64,000 nt of DNA from Pontibacter populi. GTDB taxonomy: Bacteria > Bacteroidota > Bacteroidia > Cytophagales > Hymenobacteraceae. The position numbers and the translations under genes are program-made. Every line of letters begins with the position of its first letter. Position 1 is the stretch's first letter. The notes under the pieces were generated by a model. That model was not told the origin of the DNA. It was given only the letters and a program-made list of their open reading frames with translations, and searched no databases. The stretch spans positions 434,001 to 498,000 of the forward strand of contig NZ_JAHWXQ010000003.1 of assembly GCF_019336435.1 (NCBI RefSeq), in the 5' to 3' direction. Below, one piece after another: positions 8,901 through 16,087 of this stretch.

Positions 8901-9051
8901 TACCATGTTCAAGCGCTTCCATAGTCACGTGGAAGGTACAGGAATTGGCCTGTACATGGTTAAGAAGATTGTGGAGAATGCACACGGGAAAATAGAGGTG
9001 GAGAGTAAGGAAAATGTAGGGACTACCTTCCGGGTTTACCTGCCAATTTAG
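5941..9051 (+). CDS. Multi-PAS sensor histidine kinase (six PAS domains)
   Basis: A 1036-residue cytoplasmic-type protein with no transmembrane segment. Six PAS-like repeats follow each other at roughly 15-145, 150-285, 285-405, 410-540, 545-665 and 670-800. Several share recurring starts such as FMQAPVAVYIVTG, LIEEAPIATALYLNS and MIEQAPVAIALTWG, and all end near DVTE. The last is a PAS_3/PAC type (MPQIVWIASPEGNVTYYNER). A HisKA domain follows with the phospho-accepting His824 (TASHDLKAP), then HATPase_c with NLLSNAIKY and GTGIGLYMVKKIVE. It probably senses a soluble or redox signal through the PAS array. No response regulator is adjacent, so the partner is unknown. The kinase core is closely related to that of the protein at 46071-47183. 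Confidence 0.93.
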   Translation: MHQVNSVGEGIPAPDFQQVFNALPGSFLLLQPNPPQFTILAASDEQLRLTGQEQHEVVGKSVFEAYPENPNASSATGPAALRESFMQVLKNKIPDQLPVVRYDALNADGKFEERYWKISNKPVLDAEGNVRYILHTQTEATQQVTAEKKATAIREIEKKYSLFMQAPVAVYIVTGPENTVELANEEMLKLLSRTTDIIGKPLFESIPEIIAHGFPELLVQVRETGQPYFGKEYPSKLIKDGQETLCYYNFVYQPYYANPGDTVAGGVFCVAHDVTEQVLARQKVEESEQQLRSFIESSHHPIGVYIGSDMRIQFANQALKDGLGKGNDIVGKPYKDVLPELENQQVFELLETVYRTGKSFEAKNHKLDLVVGGELRTFYFDFSFTPLYNTAGEVYGVINTGADVTELYQARERIAESEWRYRTLIEEAPIATALYLNSDNKLQYANNIMLGYWGKDSTIVGKPLREALPEPAAQPFLDLLEKVYASGETYIGVKEKAELEIDGRLESAYFNYTYKPLLNKDGEVYGIHHTAIDVTEEVLVQKRLEESEARFRNMIEQAPVAIALTWGEDMVIENVNAPMLQIMGRETADKVNGKKLVEALPEVKDQPVLEIVREVLKTGKTITADEQLVYLLKKGNVEPHYLNLSYTPLKEEGVVTGVIHVALDVTEQVEARKKIEQSARDLQNLANAMPQIVWIASPEGNVTYYNERVSEFSGATKLPNGNWHWESMLIEEDEQPTIEAWEKAVRTGTPYEIEHRLRMRDGSHRWHLSRALPQRDSEGKVTRWFGTATDVHDRKEHQEAIEVKNRHLISINNDLDNFIYTASHDLKAPIINIEGLLALLPEVYAAEGNLSSDTQEILEMMKGSVERFKKTIDSLTDVAKLQQENEYNTELVNVAGVIEEVTLDLAPLIRSTQAVLEINVAPDTAVRFSGKNLRSVIYNLLSNAIKYKAADRVPRVQISCHVADYYHVLTFTDNGLGMSPGQRSGLFTMFKRFHSHVEGTGIGLYMVKKIVENAHGKIEVESKENVGTTFRVYLPI

Positions 9052-9124
9052 GTTAACTGCAAGGAACAGCGGCAAAGCGCAGCAACAACTATACATGCCA
9101 GCGGGAGACTTACGGTTACACTTG

Positions 9125-9183
9125 CTGAAGGTATAGTTGTGTGGAGAAGTAAAGGCACGAACTGCAAGTTCGCGCCAGCGGGG
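9125..9183 (+). repeat. REP palindrome copy 6 with extended unit
   Basis: The extended lead TGAAGGTATAGTTGTGTGGA is followed by the palindrome GGCACGAACTGCAAGTTCGC (from 9154) and GCCAGCGGGGG. The A and T changes in the arms (GAACT/AGTTC) compensate each other, so the hairpin is conserved although its sequence changed. Confidence 0.85.
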
Positions 9184-9204
9184 GACTCGCCTGCATTTTA
9201 ATTT

Positions 9205-9546
9205 TTACGCGGGTAGCAACTTAAAGTAAATGATGGTACAATGGTCTTCGGCTGTGATTTCCGGATAAAACACTTTCAGGTCTGCCCGGAGGTTTTCCAG
9301 GCTCTCAAAACCATCCGTTAGGGCATCAGCCTCGGTTAAGTCGGCAAACGATTTGGTAAAATCCAGCTTTTCTATCTGTGCCTTTTCTGGTAAAGGCATA
9401 TCGCCAAAAACCAGCGGCAACTGTATGGCGTTCGGCAGAACATAACCTAACCGGACCGTAGACGTTTTCCGGCGCTGCCGCACCAGTTCAAGGTATTTTT
9501 CATGAAAGTGCAGGTGGTTGATGATCTCTGTTTCAGCTTTTCTCAT
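9205..9546 (-). CDS. ASCH domain protein
   Basis: A 113-residue protein. HFHEKYLELVRQRRKTSTVRLGY near the start is the typical ASCH signature, in which a basic loop follows the first helix. LPEKAQIEKLDFTKSFADLTEADA and the end EDHCTIIYFKLLP also fit. ASCH proteins adopt a PUA-like fold and are thought to bind RNA or nucleotides; some members are amidohydrolases acting on modified cytidines. The exact role here is not evident. The gene lies between REP copies 6 and 7, next to the RAYT gene and in the same orientation, but it is probably unrelated to it. Confidence 0.75.
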   Translation of the reverse strand: MRKAETEIINHLHFHEKYLELVRQRRKTSTVRLGYVLPNAIQLPLVFGDMPLPEKAQIEKLDFTKSFADLTEADALTDGFESLENLRADLKVFYPEITAEDHCTIIYFKLLPA

Positions 9547-9582
9547 ATGCTAATCTACTTAAAATATACCTGGCTGTTTCAC

Positions 9583-9609
9583 CCGCTGGTGCAAGCTTGT
9601 AGCCTTATG
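9583..9609 (-). repeat. REP palindrome copy 7 (partly decayed)
   Basis: CCGCTGGTGCAAGCTTGTAG CCTTATG retains the left arm and the loop, but the right arm has lost CTCG. Confidence 0.65.
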
Positions 9610-9655
9610 CTGTTGCCAGTTAGTTAATTCTAAATTTGGCTGGCAAACACTGTCT

Positions 9656-9684
9656 CCCGCTGGCGCGAGCTTGCAGCTCGTGCC
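9656..9684 (-). repeat. REP palindrome copy 8, flanking the RAYT gene
   Basis: CCCGCTGGCGCGAGCTTGCA GCTCGTGCC is a perfect-looking copy 8 bp beyond the 3' end of the RAYT gene, in the same orientation as copies 5, 7 and 9. Confidence 0.9.
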
Positions 9685-9692
9685 TCCTCCAT

Positions 9693-10238
9693 TCAGGCAA
9701 TATCAATCTCCAGCACACCTTTGCTGCCGCTAAAATCTATCGCGCTGCTATACTTCCAATGCTCCGGCTCCGACACAAAGCCAGCTTCCACGGGATTGTT
9801 ATGAATGTAGTCAATTTTCTGGCCTATCACGGCTGCGCTCCATAGTTCGATAGGTTTACTGTGCTGTTGCCAGAACTGCCGGTGCTTTACGTTGCTGTTT
9901 TTCAACCCTGCCCGCTCCATGAGCCAGAGCATCCATTCTTTCCGGCTCTCCTGGTTGTGCTCGGTTATGGCTTTCTGTAGGTGCTTGGAGGTATGCGTTT
10001 TCAGCTCCTTCAGCAGCACGCTCGGGTTATTATCTTTGGCTCTGAAGATGATGTGCACGTGGCTGGGCATGATACACCAGGCATAGATCTCCATACCTTT
10101 GTTCTTGCGGCAGTAGTCCAGGCTGTCGGTAACTATAGCAAAGTACTCTTCCCGCGTAAACACGTCTATCCAGTACACCACCGCAAAGCTGACAAAGTAT
10201 AGCCCTTCCTGGTTATGAAATTTATACTTCCTGCTCAT
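9693..10238 (-). CDS. REP-associated tyrosine transposase (RAYT, IS200-like HUH fold)
   Basis: The start at 10238 (MSRKYKFHNQEGLYFVSFAV) gives 181 residues; an upstream ATG at 10262 adds eight. The HUH pair is in MPSHVHIIF and the candidate catalytic tyrosine is in QKIDYIHNNPVEAGFV. WMLWLMERAG and KHRQFWQQHSKPIEL, seen in many Bacteroidota RAYTs, are also present. Y1-family enzymes of this type cut single-stranded REP hairpins and are thought to spread REPs across the chromosome. Two intact REP copies (9656, 10320) bracket the gene in the same orientation, and a partner inverted copy lies at 10386. The intact motifs suggest a working enzyme. A decayed paralogue is at 5598-5880. Confidence 0.93.
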   Translation of the reverse strand: MSRKYKFHNQEGLYFVSFAVVYWIDVFTREEYFAIVTDSLDYCRKNKGMEIYAWCIMPSHVHIIFRAKDNNPSVLLKELKTHTSKHLQKAITEHNQESRKEWMLWLMERAGLKNSNVKHRQFWQQHSKPIELWSAAVIGQKIDYIHNNPVEAGFVSEPEHWKYSSAIDFSGSKGVLEIDIA

Positions 10239-10319
10239 GAAAAGCTTATACTGCTTCGGCACTACTTCAGGTTCAACACTGTGCTTAGTTGGTTAGTAGT
10301 GCCCCGCTATTGTGTTTCT

Positions 10320-10347
10320 GCGCTAGTGCGAGCTTGTAGCTCGTACT
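10320..10347 (-). repeat. REP palindrome copy 9
   Basis: GCGCTAGTGCGAGCTTGTAG CTCGTACT keeps both inner arms around TTGTAG. It lies about 80 bp upstream of the RAYT start and forms an inverted pair (REPIN-like) with copy 10. Confidence 0.8.
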
Positions 10348-10359
10348 GTTACTTTAGCT

Positions 10360-10414
10360 GAAGGTATAGCTGCGTGGAAAGGATAGGCACGAGCTACAAG
10401 CTGTTCCTGCGGGG
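10360..10414 (+). repeat. REP palindrome copy 10 with extended unit
   Basis: The lead GCTGAAGGTATAGCTGCGTG is followed by the palindrome starting at 10386, GGCACGAGCTACAAGCTG, whose right arm then diverges to TTCCTGCGGGG. It marks the left edge of the AT-rich ATPase island. Confidence 0.75.
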
Positions 10415-10493
10415 TAGAATAATATTCTTGATGTAACATTCAGATTTATATATAGATTCTCTATATTTAGCTTTCATTTATTGGAGAAAAGCT

Positions 10494-10685
10494 ATGAAAA
10501 TATTTTTAGAAATAATTAAAGACGAAGATCCTGAAATAGAAGATTTCATATCTTCCATTGAACCTTATCTTACAGACAAAGGCTTCAACAGTACAGATTT
10601 TGAAAATGAGCTTAACAGTAGATTAGCTGCTATCAGAGAAGAAGTAAAATCAAAGTTGCAAGGAACTGATGGCTCTAAAGATTAA
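10494..10685 (+). CDS. Small acidic protein upstream of SMC-like ATPase
   Basis: A 63-residue hydrophilic protein (MKIFLEIIKDEDPEIEDF at the start, then a Lys/Glu-rich helix FENELNSRLAAIREEVKSKL). I recognise no family. A GGAG lies 8 bp before the ATG at 10494. Its last codons overlap the ATPase start at 10669 by 17 bp, so translation is probably coupled. The base composition is AT-rich like the ATPase gene and unlike both neighbours, so the two genes probably arrived together. A role as regulator, adaptor or antitoxin of the ATPase is only an inference from the linkage. Confidence 0.7.
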   Translation: MKIFLEIIKDEDPEIEDFISSIEPYLTDKGFNSTDFENELNSRLAAIREEVKSKLQGTDGSKD

Positions 10686-13095
10686 GAAAATCACAATTGA
10701 GAACTTTAGGGGAATTAGACAACCTCTAGTTATTGATTTCAATAAAGGAGGGCAATATACTTCAGCATCTATTTACGGAAGAAATGGAACAGGGAAAAGC
10801 TCCATTCTAAATGCTTGGGAATGGCTTCTAAATTTTGATATAGTTAGCCTTAAAAAGGAAGGAGTATCTGCGAAAGATTATCCTCATAAAGCATCTGGAG
10901 GAAATAATTCATATATACAAGTTGAATTTGCCCACTCTACTATAAACTCTACTAAAGTAGAATTTAACAATTCAAAAACTACAGCACCTACGATTTCTGG
11001 GGAACATCAACTCTTTAAGACATACTGTAAATACCCTAATTATCTTAGATATATTGATTTACAAGATTTTGTATATAAGACCAAAAACGAAAAGTATAAA
11101 TATATAGCTAAGTATTTTGGGTTAGAAAAATATACAAGTGTACAGAGTCAACTATTAACATCAATTAAGAAGTTAACTACGGATTTATCTTCTTTAAGAG
11201 AAGAGTTAGAAAAGAATAAAAATACGTTAGAATCAGTTACAGGCTCGGATGACATATCTGAAACCGAGATAGTTAAATATTTTAATGTTTTAGCCTCTAG
11301 ACATAGTTTAACAACTATAACAAACTTTAGTGATTCCAAAAGTGTAAGAAGTGAGTTAAAAAAGCTTGTTGAAAGGAATCCAAAAATTAAAGAGTTGACT
11401 GAGTGGAACGCATTTCAGATTAAACTGAATAATTTTTTTCCGATAACATCTTTGAAGACTGATTTACAGGAGTTAGAAACCAAATTTGTTGAACTTAGAA
11501 AGGAAGAAGAGAACCTCACGAAATTAATTTTATCCGATCTATATAATGTAAGTCTAGAAGTAATTCCCAAATTAGAGAATTCCAATATTTGCCCACTCTG
11601 TGATAAAAGTTTTGAAGGCAATCTACTTGAACACATAAACTTTAAGCATTTAGCCCTATCAGAGCTTCGAACTAAGAAATCCAATTATGATATCCAGTCA
11701 GCTCAAATAATTAATAAACTTGACTCGATTAATCAGAAGTGTTTAGCCTTAAATACAGAATCAAGTACAACAGTATTAAAAATTTACAAGGACCTATTTT
11801 CAACAGTAAATTTGACTATTGAAAGTGTTCCAAATGCTAAAGATATTCTATCAAAATCTTTTTTAGAGATTTCTGATCTTAATATTAGCGAAGATGAATT
11901 CGTATCAGACTTAGAGGAACTTATCTTAAAAGGTGAAGAACTTCAATTGACAGTAAACGAGAAAATTAAGTCGCTTGAAGATGATGAAGGAAATAAACGA
12001 CTAGCTGAAGACTATCATAATTCCCATACCTTGCTTATCACCTATTTTGAGCATATTATTAGTGAAGAAAAGGTCAATTACCTCAGTAATAAGCTAATAA
12101 ACTTAGAGAAACTGTACGAAAAATTAACTCAGTATATTCAAAACAGCATACAAAGTACTTTTAATATTATTTCTGCAGACGTACTTGCTTGCTACAACAT
12201 ACTTGAAGGTAGTAACCCATTCCTTAAAAATCCTGAGCTTAAATTAGTAACCGGTAGGGATAAGGCGGTAGAATTAGAAATAGAATTTGTTTCAGAAAAG
12301 GTAACTCCAGCATATAAGTTCATGAGTGAGTCACAAGTAAACAGTTTTGGATTATCTATTTTTCTAGCAGCTGTTAAACACTTTAATAACGACTTCAAGT
12401 TTTTTATTCTTGATGATGTAGTAAATAGTTTTGATAACTATAAAAGACCAAAGGTATCTCAGCTATTAGCTACTCATTTTAATGATTTCCAAGTGTTAGT
12501 TTTAACACATGATGACATTTTTTTCAATACAGTACAAAGAGCTTTTCCAAACTGGAATAGGTATAAATTTGTCAGTTGGGATTTTACTAATGGACCACGG
12601 TACAAGATTGCAAGGAGTTATTTTGAAGAAATTCAAGAAGATTTAGATGATGACAATCCTGTTAAAGCTGGACAAACATTAGGTCGTTATTTAGAATGGA
12701 CCTTAGGCACTTTATGTGAAAATTTGCAAACTCCAATACCTTACAGAATCGAGAACATTTATACACTTTCTGACTTTTTCGGTCCTCTCAAAGCACGAAT
12801 CGAAAAATTTTTGAAGAGAGGTGGTGCTGGAGTGAGTCATAAACTAGTGAATCTAATTAGTGATTTTGACCAAAATAGTTTCTTTCGAAATTTCTGTGTG
12901 CATTGGAAAAATGAAACATCAACATTTTCCAAAGAAGAGATACAAGCTATTTTTGATAAATGGAAAGAAATTGAGGAAGAGATCTTTTGTAGTAATTGCA
13001 AGAGTTACGTTAAACTAGACAGACCTAGTGGGCAAGAATACTTGAAATGTAATTGTGGCACAATTGATCTGAAGGATAGTAGACACTATATCTAG
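10669..13095 (+). CDS. SMC/RecF-like AAA ATPase with C-terminal HEPN-like motif (candidate defence effector)
   Basis: An 808-residue protein. The N-terminal half-ATPase has IENFRGI and Walker A GRNGTGKSS (37-45). A long coiled-coil arm (about 150-500) carries a zinc-finger-like CPLC (308-311) with two histidines (EHINFKH) where RloC and Rad50 have a zinc hook. The C-terminal half-ATPase has a signature-like SESQVNSFGLSIFLA, Walker B FFILDDVV (Asp582-583) and LVLTHDD. Beyond it lies a helical domain with RNFCVH (Arg740-His745), matching the HEPN RNase R-x4-H motif, and a C-terminal zinc ribbon, CSNC (774-777) and CNC (794-796). RloC-type proteins combine an SMC-like ATPase and a HEPN anticodon nuclease; this resemblance is an inference. 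The gene is AT-rich and follows a 63-aa gene with 17 bp overlap. Confidence 0.85.
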   Translation: MALKIKKITIENFRGIRQPLVIDFNKGGQYTSASIYGRNGTGKSSILNAWEWLLNFDIVSLKKEGVSAKDYPHKASGGNNSYIQVEFAHSTINSTKVEFNNSKTTAPTISGEHQLFKTYCKYPNYLRYIDLQDFVYKTKNEKYKYIAKYFGLEKYTSVQSQLLTSIKKLTTDLSSLREELEKNKNTLESVTGSDDISETEIVKYFNVLASRHSLTTITNFSDSKSVRSELKKLVERNPKIKELTEWNAFQIKLNNFFPITSLKTDLQELETKFVELRKEEENLTKLILSDLYNVSLEVIPKLENSNICPLCDKSFEGNLLEHINFKHLALSELRTKKSNYDIQSAQIINKLDSINQKCLALNTESSTTVLKIYKDLFSTVNLTIESVPNAKDILSKSFLEISDLNISEDEFVSDLEELILKGEELQLTVNEKIKSLEDDEGNKRLAEDYHNSHTLLITYFEHIISEEKVNYLSNKLINLEKLYEKLTQYIQNSIQSTFNIISADVLACYNILEGSNPFLKNPELKLVTGRDKAVELEIEFVSEKVTPAYKFMSESQVNSFGLSIFLAAVKHFNNDFKFFILDDVVNSFDNYKRPKVSQLLATHFNDFQVLVLTHDDIFFNTVQRAFPNWNRYKFVSWDFTNGPRYKIARSYFEEIQEDLDDDNPVKAGQTLGRYLEWTLGTLCENLQTPIPYRIENIYTLSDFFGPLKARIEKFLKRGGAGVSHKLVNLISDFDQNSFFRNFCVHWKNETSTFSKEEIQAIFDKWKEIEEEIFCSNCKSYVKLDRPSGQEYLKCNCGTIDLKDSRHYI

Positions 13096-13104
13096 CATTT
13101 TATA

Positions 13105-13155
13105 AAAATTAAAAAAGCCACCGTGTTCTAAGTACGGTGGCTTTTTTAATTTTTA
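13105..13155 (+). terminator. Rho-independent terminator after ATPase gene
   Basis: A long stem, AAAATTAAAAAAGCCACCGT paired with ACGGTGGCTTTTTTAATTTT, ends in a T run. It begins 10 bp after the ATPase stop codon and closes the AT-rich island. Because the stem is flanked by both A and T runs it could act in either direction. Confidence 0.9.
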
Positions 13156-13225
13156 TACTCTCATCTCTTATTCATTAAATAACGAAGATTATTGTTTTAA
13201 TAAAATTAACACTATTTCTCTTTCG

Positions 13226-13233
13226 TATCTTTG
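13226..13233 (+). promoter_or_regulatory. Candidate Bacteroidota -7 box for hrpB
   Basis: TATCTTTG matches the TAnnTTTG consensus of the Bacteroidota housekeeping sigma factor and lies 49 bp before the hrpB start. A good -33 TTTG at the usual distance was not found, so the call is moderate. Confidence 0.45.
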
Positions 13234-13281
13234 TATAGAACCTAAAAGTTCGATAATAACATTCTATAAAAGTTTACTCCC

Positions 13282-15726
13282 TTGCCCTTCAACCCATTTA
13301 CCATAGACTTACCCGTTCGGGAAATCATACCTGCCGTTAGGGAGCACCTGGCAGCGCAGAACACGCTGATCGTAAACGCCCCTCCCGGAGCTGGTAAAAG
13401 TACCTTGCTGCCGCTGGCTATACTCGATGAAGTATGGCTGACAGGCCAGAAAATTATTATGCTGGAGCCCCGTCGCCTGGCGGCCAAAACCATTGCCGAG
13501 CGCCTGGCACAACTTCTGGGCGAAGAGGTAGGCCAGACCGTCGGTTACCGCATCCGTTTCGAGAACCGTATCTCCGACAAAACCCGCATCGAGGTCGTAA
13601 CCGAAGGAATCCTAACCCGCATGATCCACAGTGATCGCGGGCTTACGGGTGTGGGCATCGTGATCTTTGATGAGTTTCATGAGCGCAGCATCCATGCCGA
13701 TGTAGCCATGGCCCTGAGCCGGGAAGCGCAGCAAACGCTTCGCCCGGACCTGCGCATTATGGTCATGTCGGCCACCCTTGATATGCCCCAGCTTACCAGT
13801 ATGCTCAAGGCACCGGTGGCGCAAAGTATGGGGCGGCAATACCCCATCGAAACCTTTTACACCGGCGACGCCGACGACCGCATGCTGCCCGAAATGACGG
13901 CCCGTGTAGTGCAGCAGGCAGCGCAGGAGCAGGAAGGGGATATCCTCGTGTTCCTGCCCGGCGAAAACGATATCCGGAAAGTAGAAGACATCTTGCGCAA
14001 ACAAATGCGCGGCGTCATGATCCATCCGCTGTTCGGGATGCTGCCCTTCGGCAAGCAGTACGCCGCCCTTATGCCCAACCGCGAAGGCAAACGCAAAGTA
14101 GTGCTCGCCACTAGTATAGCCGAGACCAGCTTAACTATAGAAGGCGTATCGGTGGTAGTGGATACGGGCTTCGGCAAAACTTCCCGCTTCGATCCGAAGT
14201 CCGGTTTGTCACGCCTCGAAACGGTGCGCATCTCCAAAGACGCCGCCGACCAGCGTGCCGGTCGTGCTGGTCGTTTGGGCCCGGGTACGGCTTACCGCAT
14301 GTGGAGCAAAACCACGCAGGAGCGCATGGCCCCGCACCGCACTCCCGAGATCATGGAAGCCGACCTGTCCAACCTAGTACTCGACATGGCGCAGTGGGGC
14401 ATTATGGATATCCGTGGCCTTACCTGGCTGAACCCACCACCACGAGCTGCCCTGCAATCGGCCACCGACATGCTACACCAGTTGCAGGCGCTGGAGAATG
14501 GCCGTATTACCGAGCACGGCAAAAAAATGCACGCGCTGCCCTGCCACCCGCGCATCGCGCACATGCTACTCAAAGCCGAAGAAACCGACCAGGTGGCGCT
14601 GGCAAGTGATATTGCCGCCATCCTGGAAGAGCGCGACCCGCTGGACCGCAACGCTGGCATCGACATTAATTTAAGAATTGAAGCACTCAGAAGATATCGG
14701 AAAGAGCAGGGGCAGGGCAAGCGTTTCGGTAAGATAGAGAAGATTGCCCGCTCGTACCGCCAGCTGTTTACTATAGAGCCTGATAACGGCAAATTTGATG
14801 AATATGAAACGGGAGTGCTGCTGACGCATTGCTACCCGGAACGCATTGCCTACGCCCGTCCCGGTAACAACGCGCAGTTCCAGCTGGCCAGCGGCCAATA
14901 TGCTTCTGCCGGTCACCGCGATGACCTGGCGCACGAACCCTGGCTGGCGATAGCGCACCTGCACGCAGGCACTGGCGATAACCCGGGCCGCATTTTCCTG
15001 GCCTCACCACTAAACCCGCGCGACCTGGCCCCGCTCGTAAAACAGCAGGAAACCTATACCTGGGACGTAAACGACGGAGAACTTACGGCTTCTATGGATA
15101 CCCGTATCGGAAGTATAGTGCTACAAAGCAAACCCCTGCCACCACCCGACGAGAAGTACCGCATATCCGCCATGTCCGAAGCTATTAAACAGGAAGGCGA
15201 GCACCTGCTGGACTTTAACCACGAGGTAACGCAATGGCAAAACCGCGTGCTGAGCCTCCGCAAATGGCGCCCCTCCGAGTTCTGGCCCGACGTTAGCACC
15301 AGTACCCTGCTCATGACAAATGCCGAGTGGCTGAAACCTTACCTCTACGACATCGAGCACCCCGATGAACTGATGGAACTGGAGTTGCTACCAATCTTTC
15401 AGAAGTTTTTAGATGCAGATAAACTGGCAAGACTGGGCGAACTGGCCCCTGCAACTATAGCTTTACCCGATGGATCAACTATAGAACTGGAATACAAACC
15501 CGATGGCGCACAACCAAAGCTAGAAATACGCCTGCAGGATGTACTAGCCTGGGAAGAAAGCCCGACAGTAGATGAAGGAGAGATGACGGTAGAGCTGGCT
15601 TTGCTTACGCCTGATCTGAAAGCGATTACGACTGTTTCGGATCTGGCAAGTTTCTGGAAAGGGAATTATAGAGTGATTAAGCGGCAGCTGGAAGTGGTGT
15701 TTCCGGAGGTGAAGTGGGAGAGGTAA
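13282..15726 (+). CDS. hrpB: ATP-dependent helicase HrpB
   Basis: An 814-residue DEAH-box RNA helicase. It has Walker A PGAGKST (about residues 35-41), Walker B FDEFHERS (Asp130), motif III MSATLD, and QRAGRAGRLGPG in motif VI. The HrpB-specific C-terminal region contains CYPERIAYARPG. The protein has the usual HrpB length. The start is TTG at 13282: it gives PFNPFTIDLPVREI, the conserved HrpB opening, and no ATG lies in frame nearby. The exact cellular role of HrpB is not settled. GC content is much higher than in the preceding ATPase gene, so the boundary between foreign and native DNA lies near 13.2 kb. Confidence 0.95.
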   Translation: MPFNPFTIDLPVREIIPAVREHLAAQNTLIVNAPPGAGKSTLLPLAILDEVWLTGQKIIMLEPRRLAAKTIAERLAQLLGEEVGQTVGYRIRFENRISDKTRIEVVTEGILTRMIHSDRGLTGVGIVIFDEFHERSIHADVAMALSREAQQTLRPDLRIMVMSATLDMPQLTSMLKAPVAQSMGRQYPIETFYTGDADDRMLPEMTARVVQQAAQEQEGDILVFLPGENDIRKVEDILRKQMRGVMIHPLFGMLPFGKQYAALMPNREGKRKVVLATSIAETSLTIEGVSVVVDTGFGKTSRFDPKSGLSRLETVRISKDAADQRAGRAGRLGPGTAYRMWSKTTQERMAPHRTPEIMEADLSNLVLDMAQWGIMDIRGLTWLNPPPRAALQSATDMLHQLQALENGRITEHGKKMHALPCHPRIAHMLLKAEETDQVALASDIAAILEERDPLDRNAGIDINLRIEALRRYRKEQGQGKRFGKIEKIARSYRQLFTIEPDNGKFDEYETGVLLTHCYPERIAYARPGNNAQFQLASGQYASAGHRDDLAHEPWLAIAHLHAGTGDNPGRIFLASPLNPRDLAPLVKQQETYTWDVNDGELTASMDTRIGSIVLQSKPLPPPDEKYRISAMSEAIKQEGEHLLDFNHEVTQWQNRVLSLRKWRPSEFWPDVSTSTLLMTNAEWLKPYLYDIEHPDELMELELLPIFQKFLDADKLARLGELAPATIALPDGSTIELEYKPDGAQPKLEIRLQDVLAWEESPTVDEGEMTVELALLTPDLKAITTVSDLASFWKGNYRVIKRQLEVVFPEVKWER

Positions 15727-15728
15727 CC

Positions 15729-15830
15729 CCACCCCAACCCTCCCCTAAAAACAGGGGAGGGAGTAAAGTCACGGTTCCAACCACCGTCTTTATTTAGGGG
15801 CTCTACACTCAAAACAGGGGAGGGAGTTAT
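15729..15830. repeat. C/G-run repeats after hrpB, one able to form a terminator hairpin
   Basis: CCCTCCCCTAAAAACAGGGGAGGG (15739-15762) folds into a strong hairpin right after the hrpB stop. AAAACAGGGGAGGGAGT occurs twice, at about 15748 and 15811, as a direct repeat. This type of repeat is common in gene spacers of many bacteria. It may also end hrpB transcription. Confidence 0.6.
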
Positions 15831-15860
15831 GTAAATTCCGGTATTAAACAGCTTTTTTTT

Positions 15861-16006
15861 GTCATCCCGAGCGCAGCCGAGGGATCTTATACAGCAGATA
15901 ACAAGAAGATTAACTTTCACTATTTATTAGGTTAAAGAGTTTATAAGTCATTTGCTGTTTCTCTTTTAATGGGCACATAAGATCCCTCGGCTGCGCTCGG
16001 GATGAC
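15861..16006. repeat. Perfect 30-bp inverted repeat flanking an 86-bp core (MITE-like)
   Basis: GTCATCCCGAGCGCAGCCGA GGGATCTTAT at 15861-15890 is the exact reverse complement of 15977-16006. Each arm also contains a small inner palindrome (CGAGCGCAGCCG). The element lies about 80 bp upstream of the GIY-YIG gene. I recall this type of sequence as widely dispersed in Bacteroidota genomes. Its mobilising enzyme, if any, is not known to me. Confidence 0.85.
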
Positions 16007-16087
16007 GTTTGAGTAAGTATAGTTCTTTTACTGATGGAGGGAATGGAACTACTGCCATTTCCGGGAGGTTCTTGTTGCTCAAAATGA

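Noticed and set aside
9583..10414. REP cluster considered as a CRISPR-like array
   Set aside because: Unit orientation alternates, spacing is irregular and no cas gene is present.
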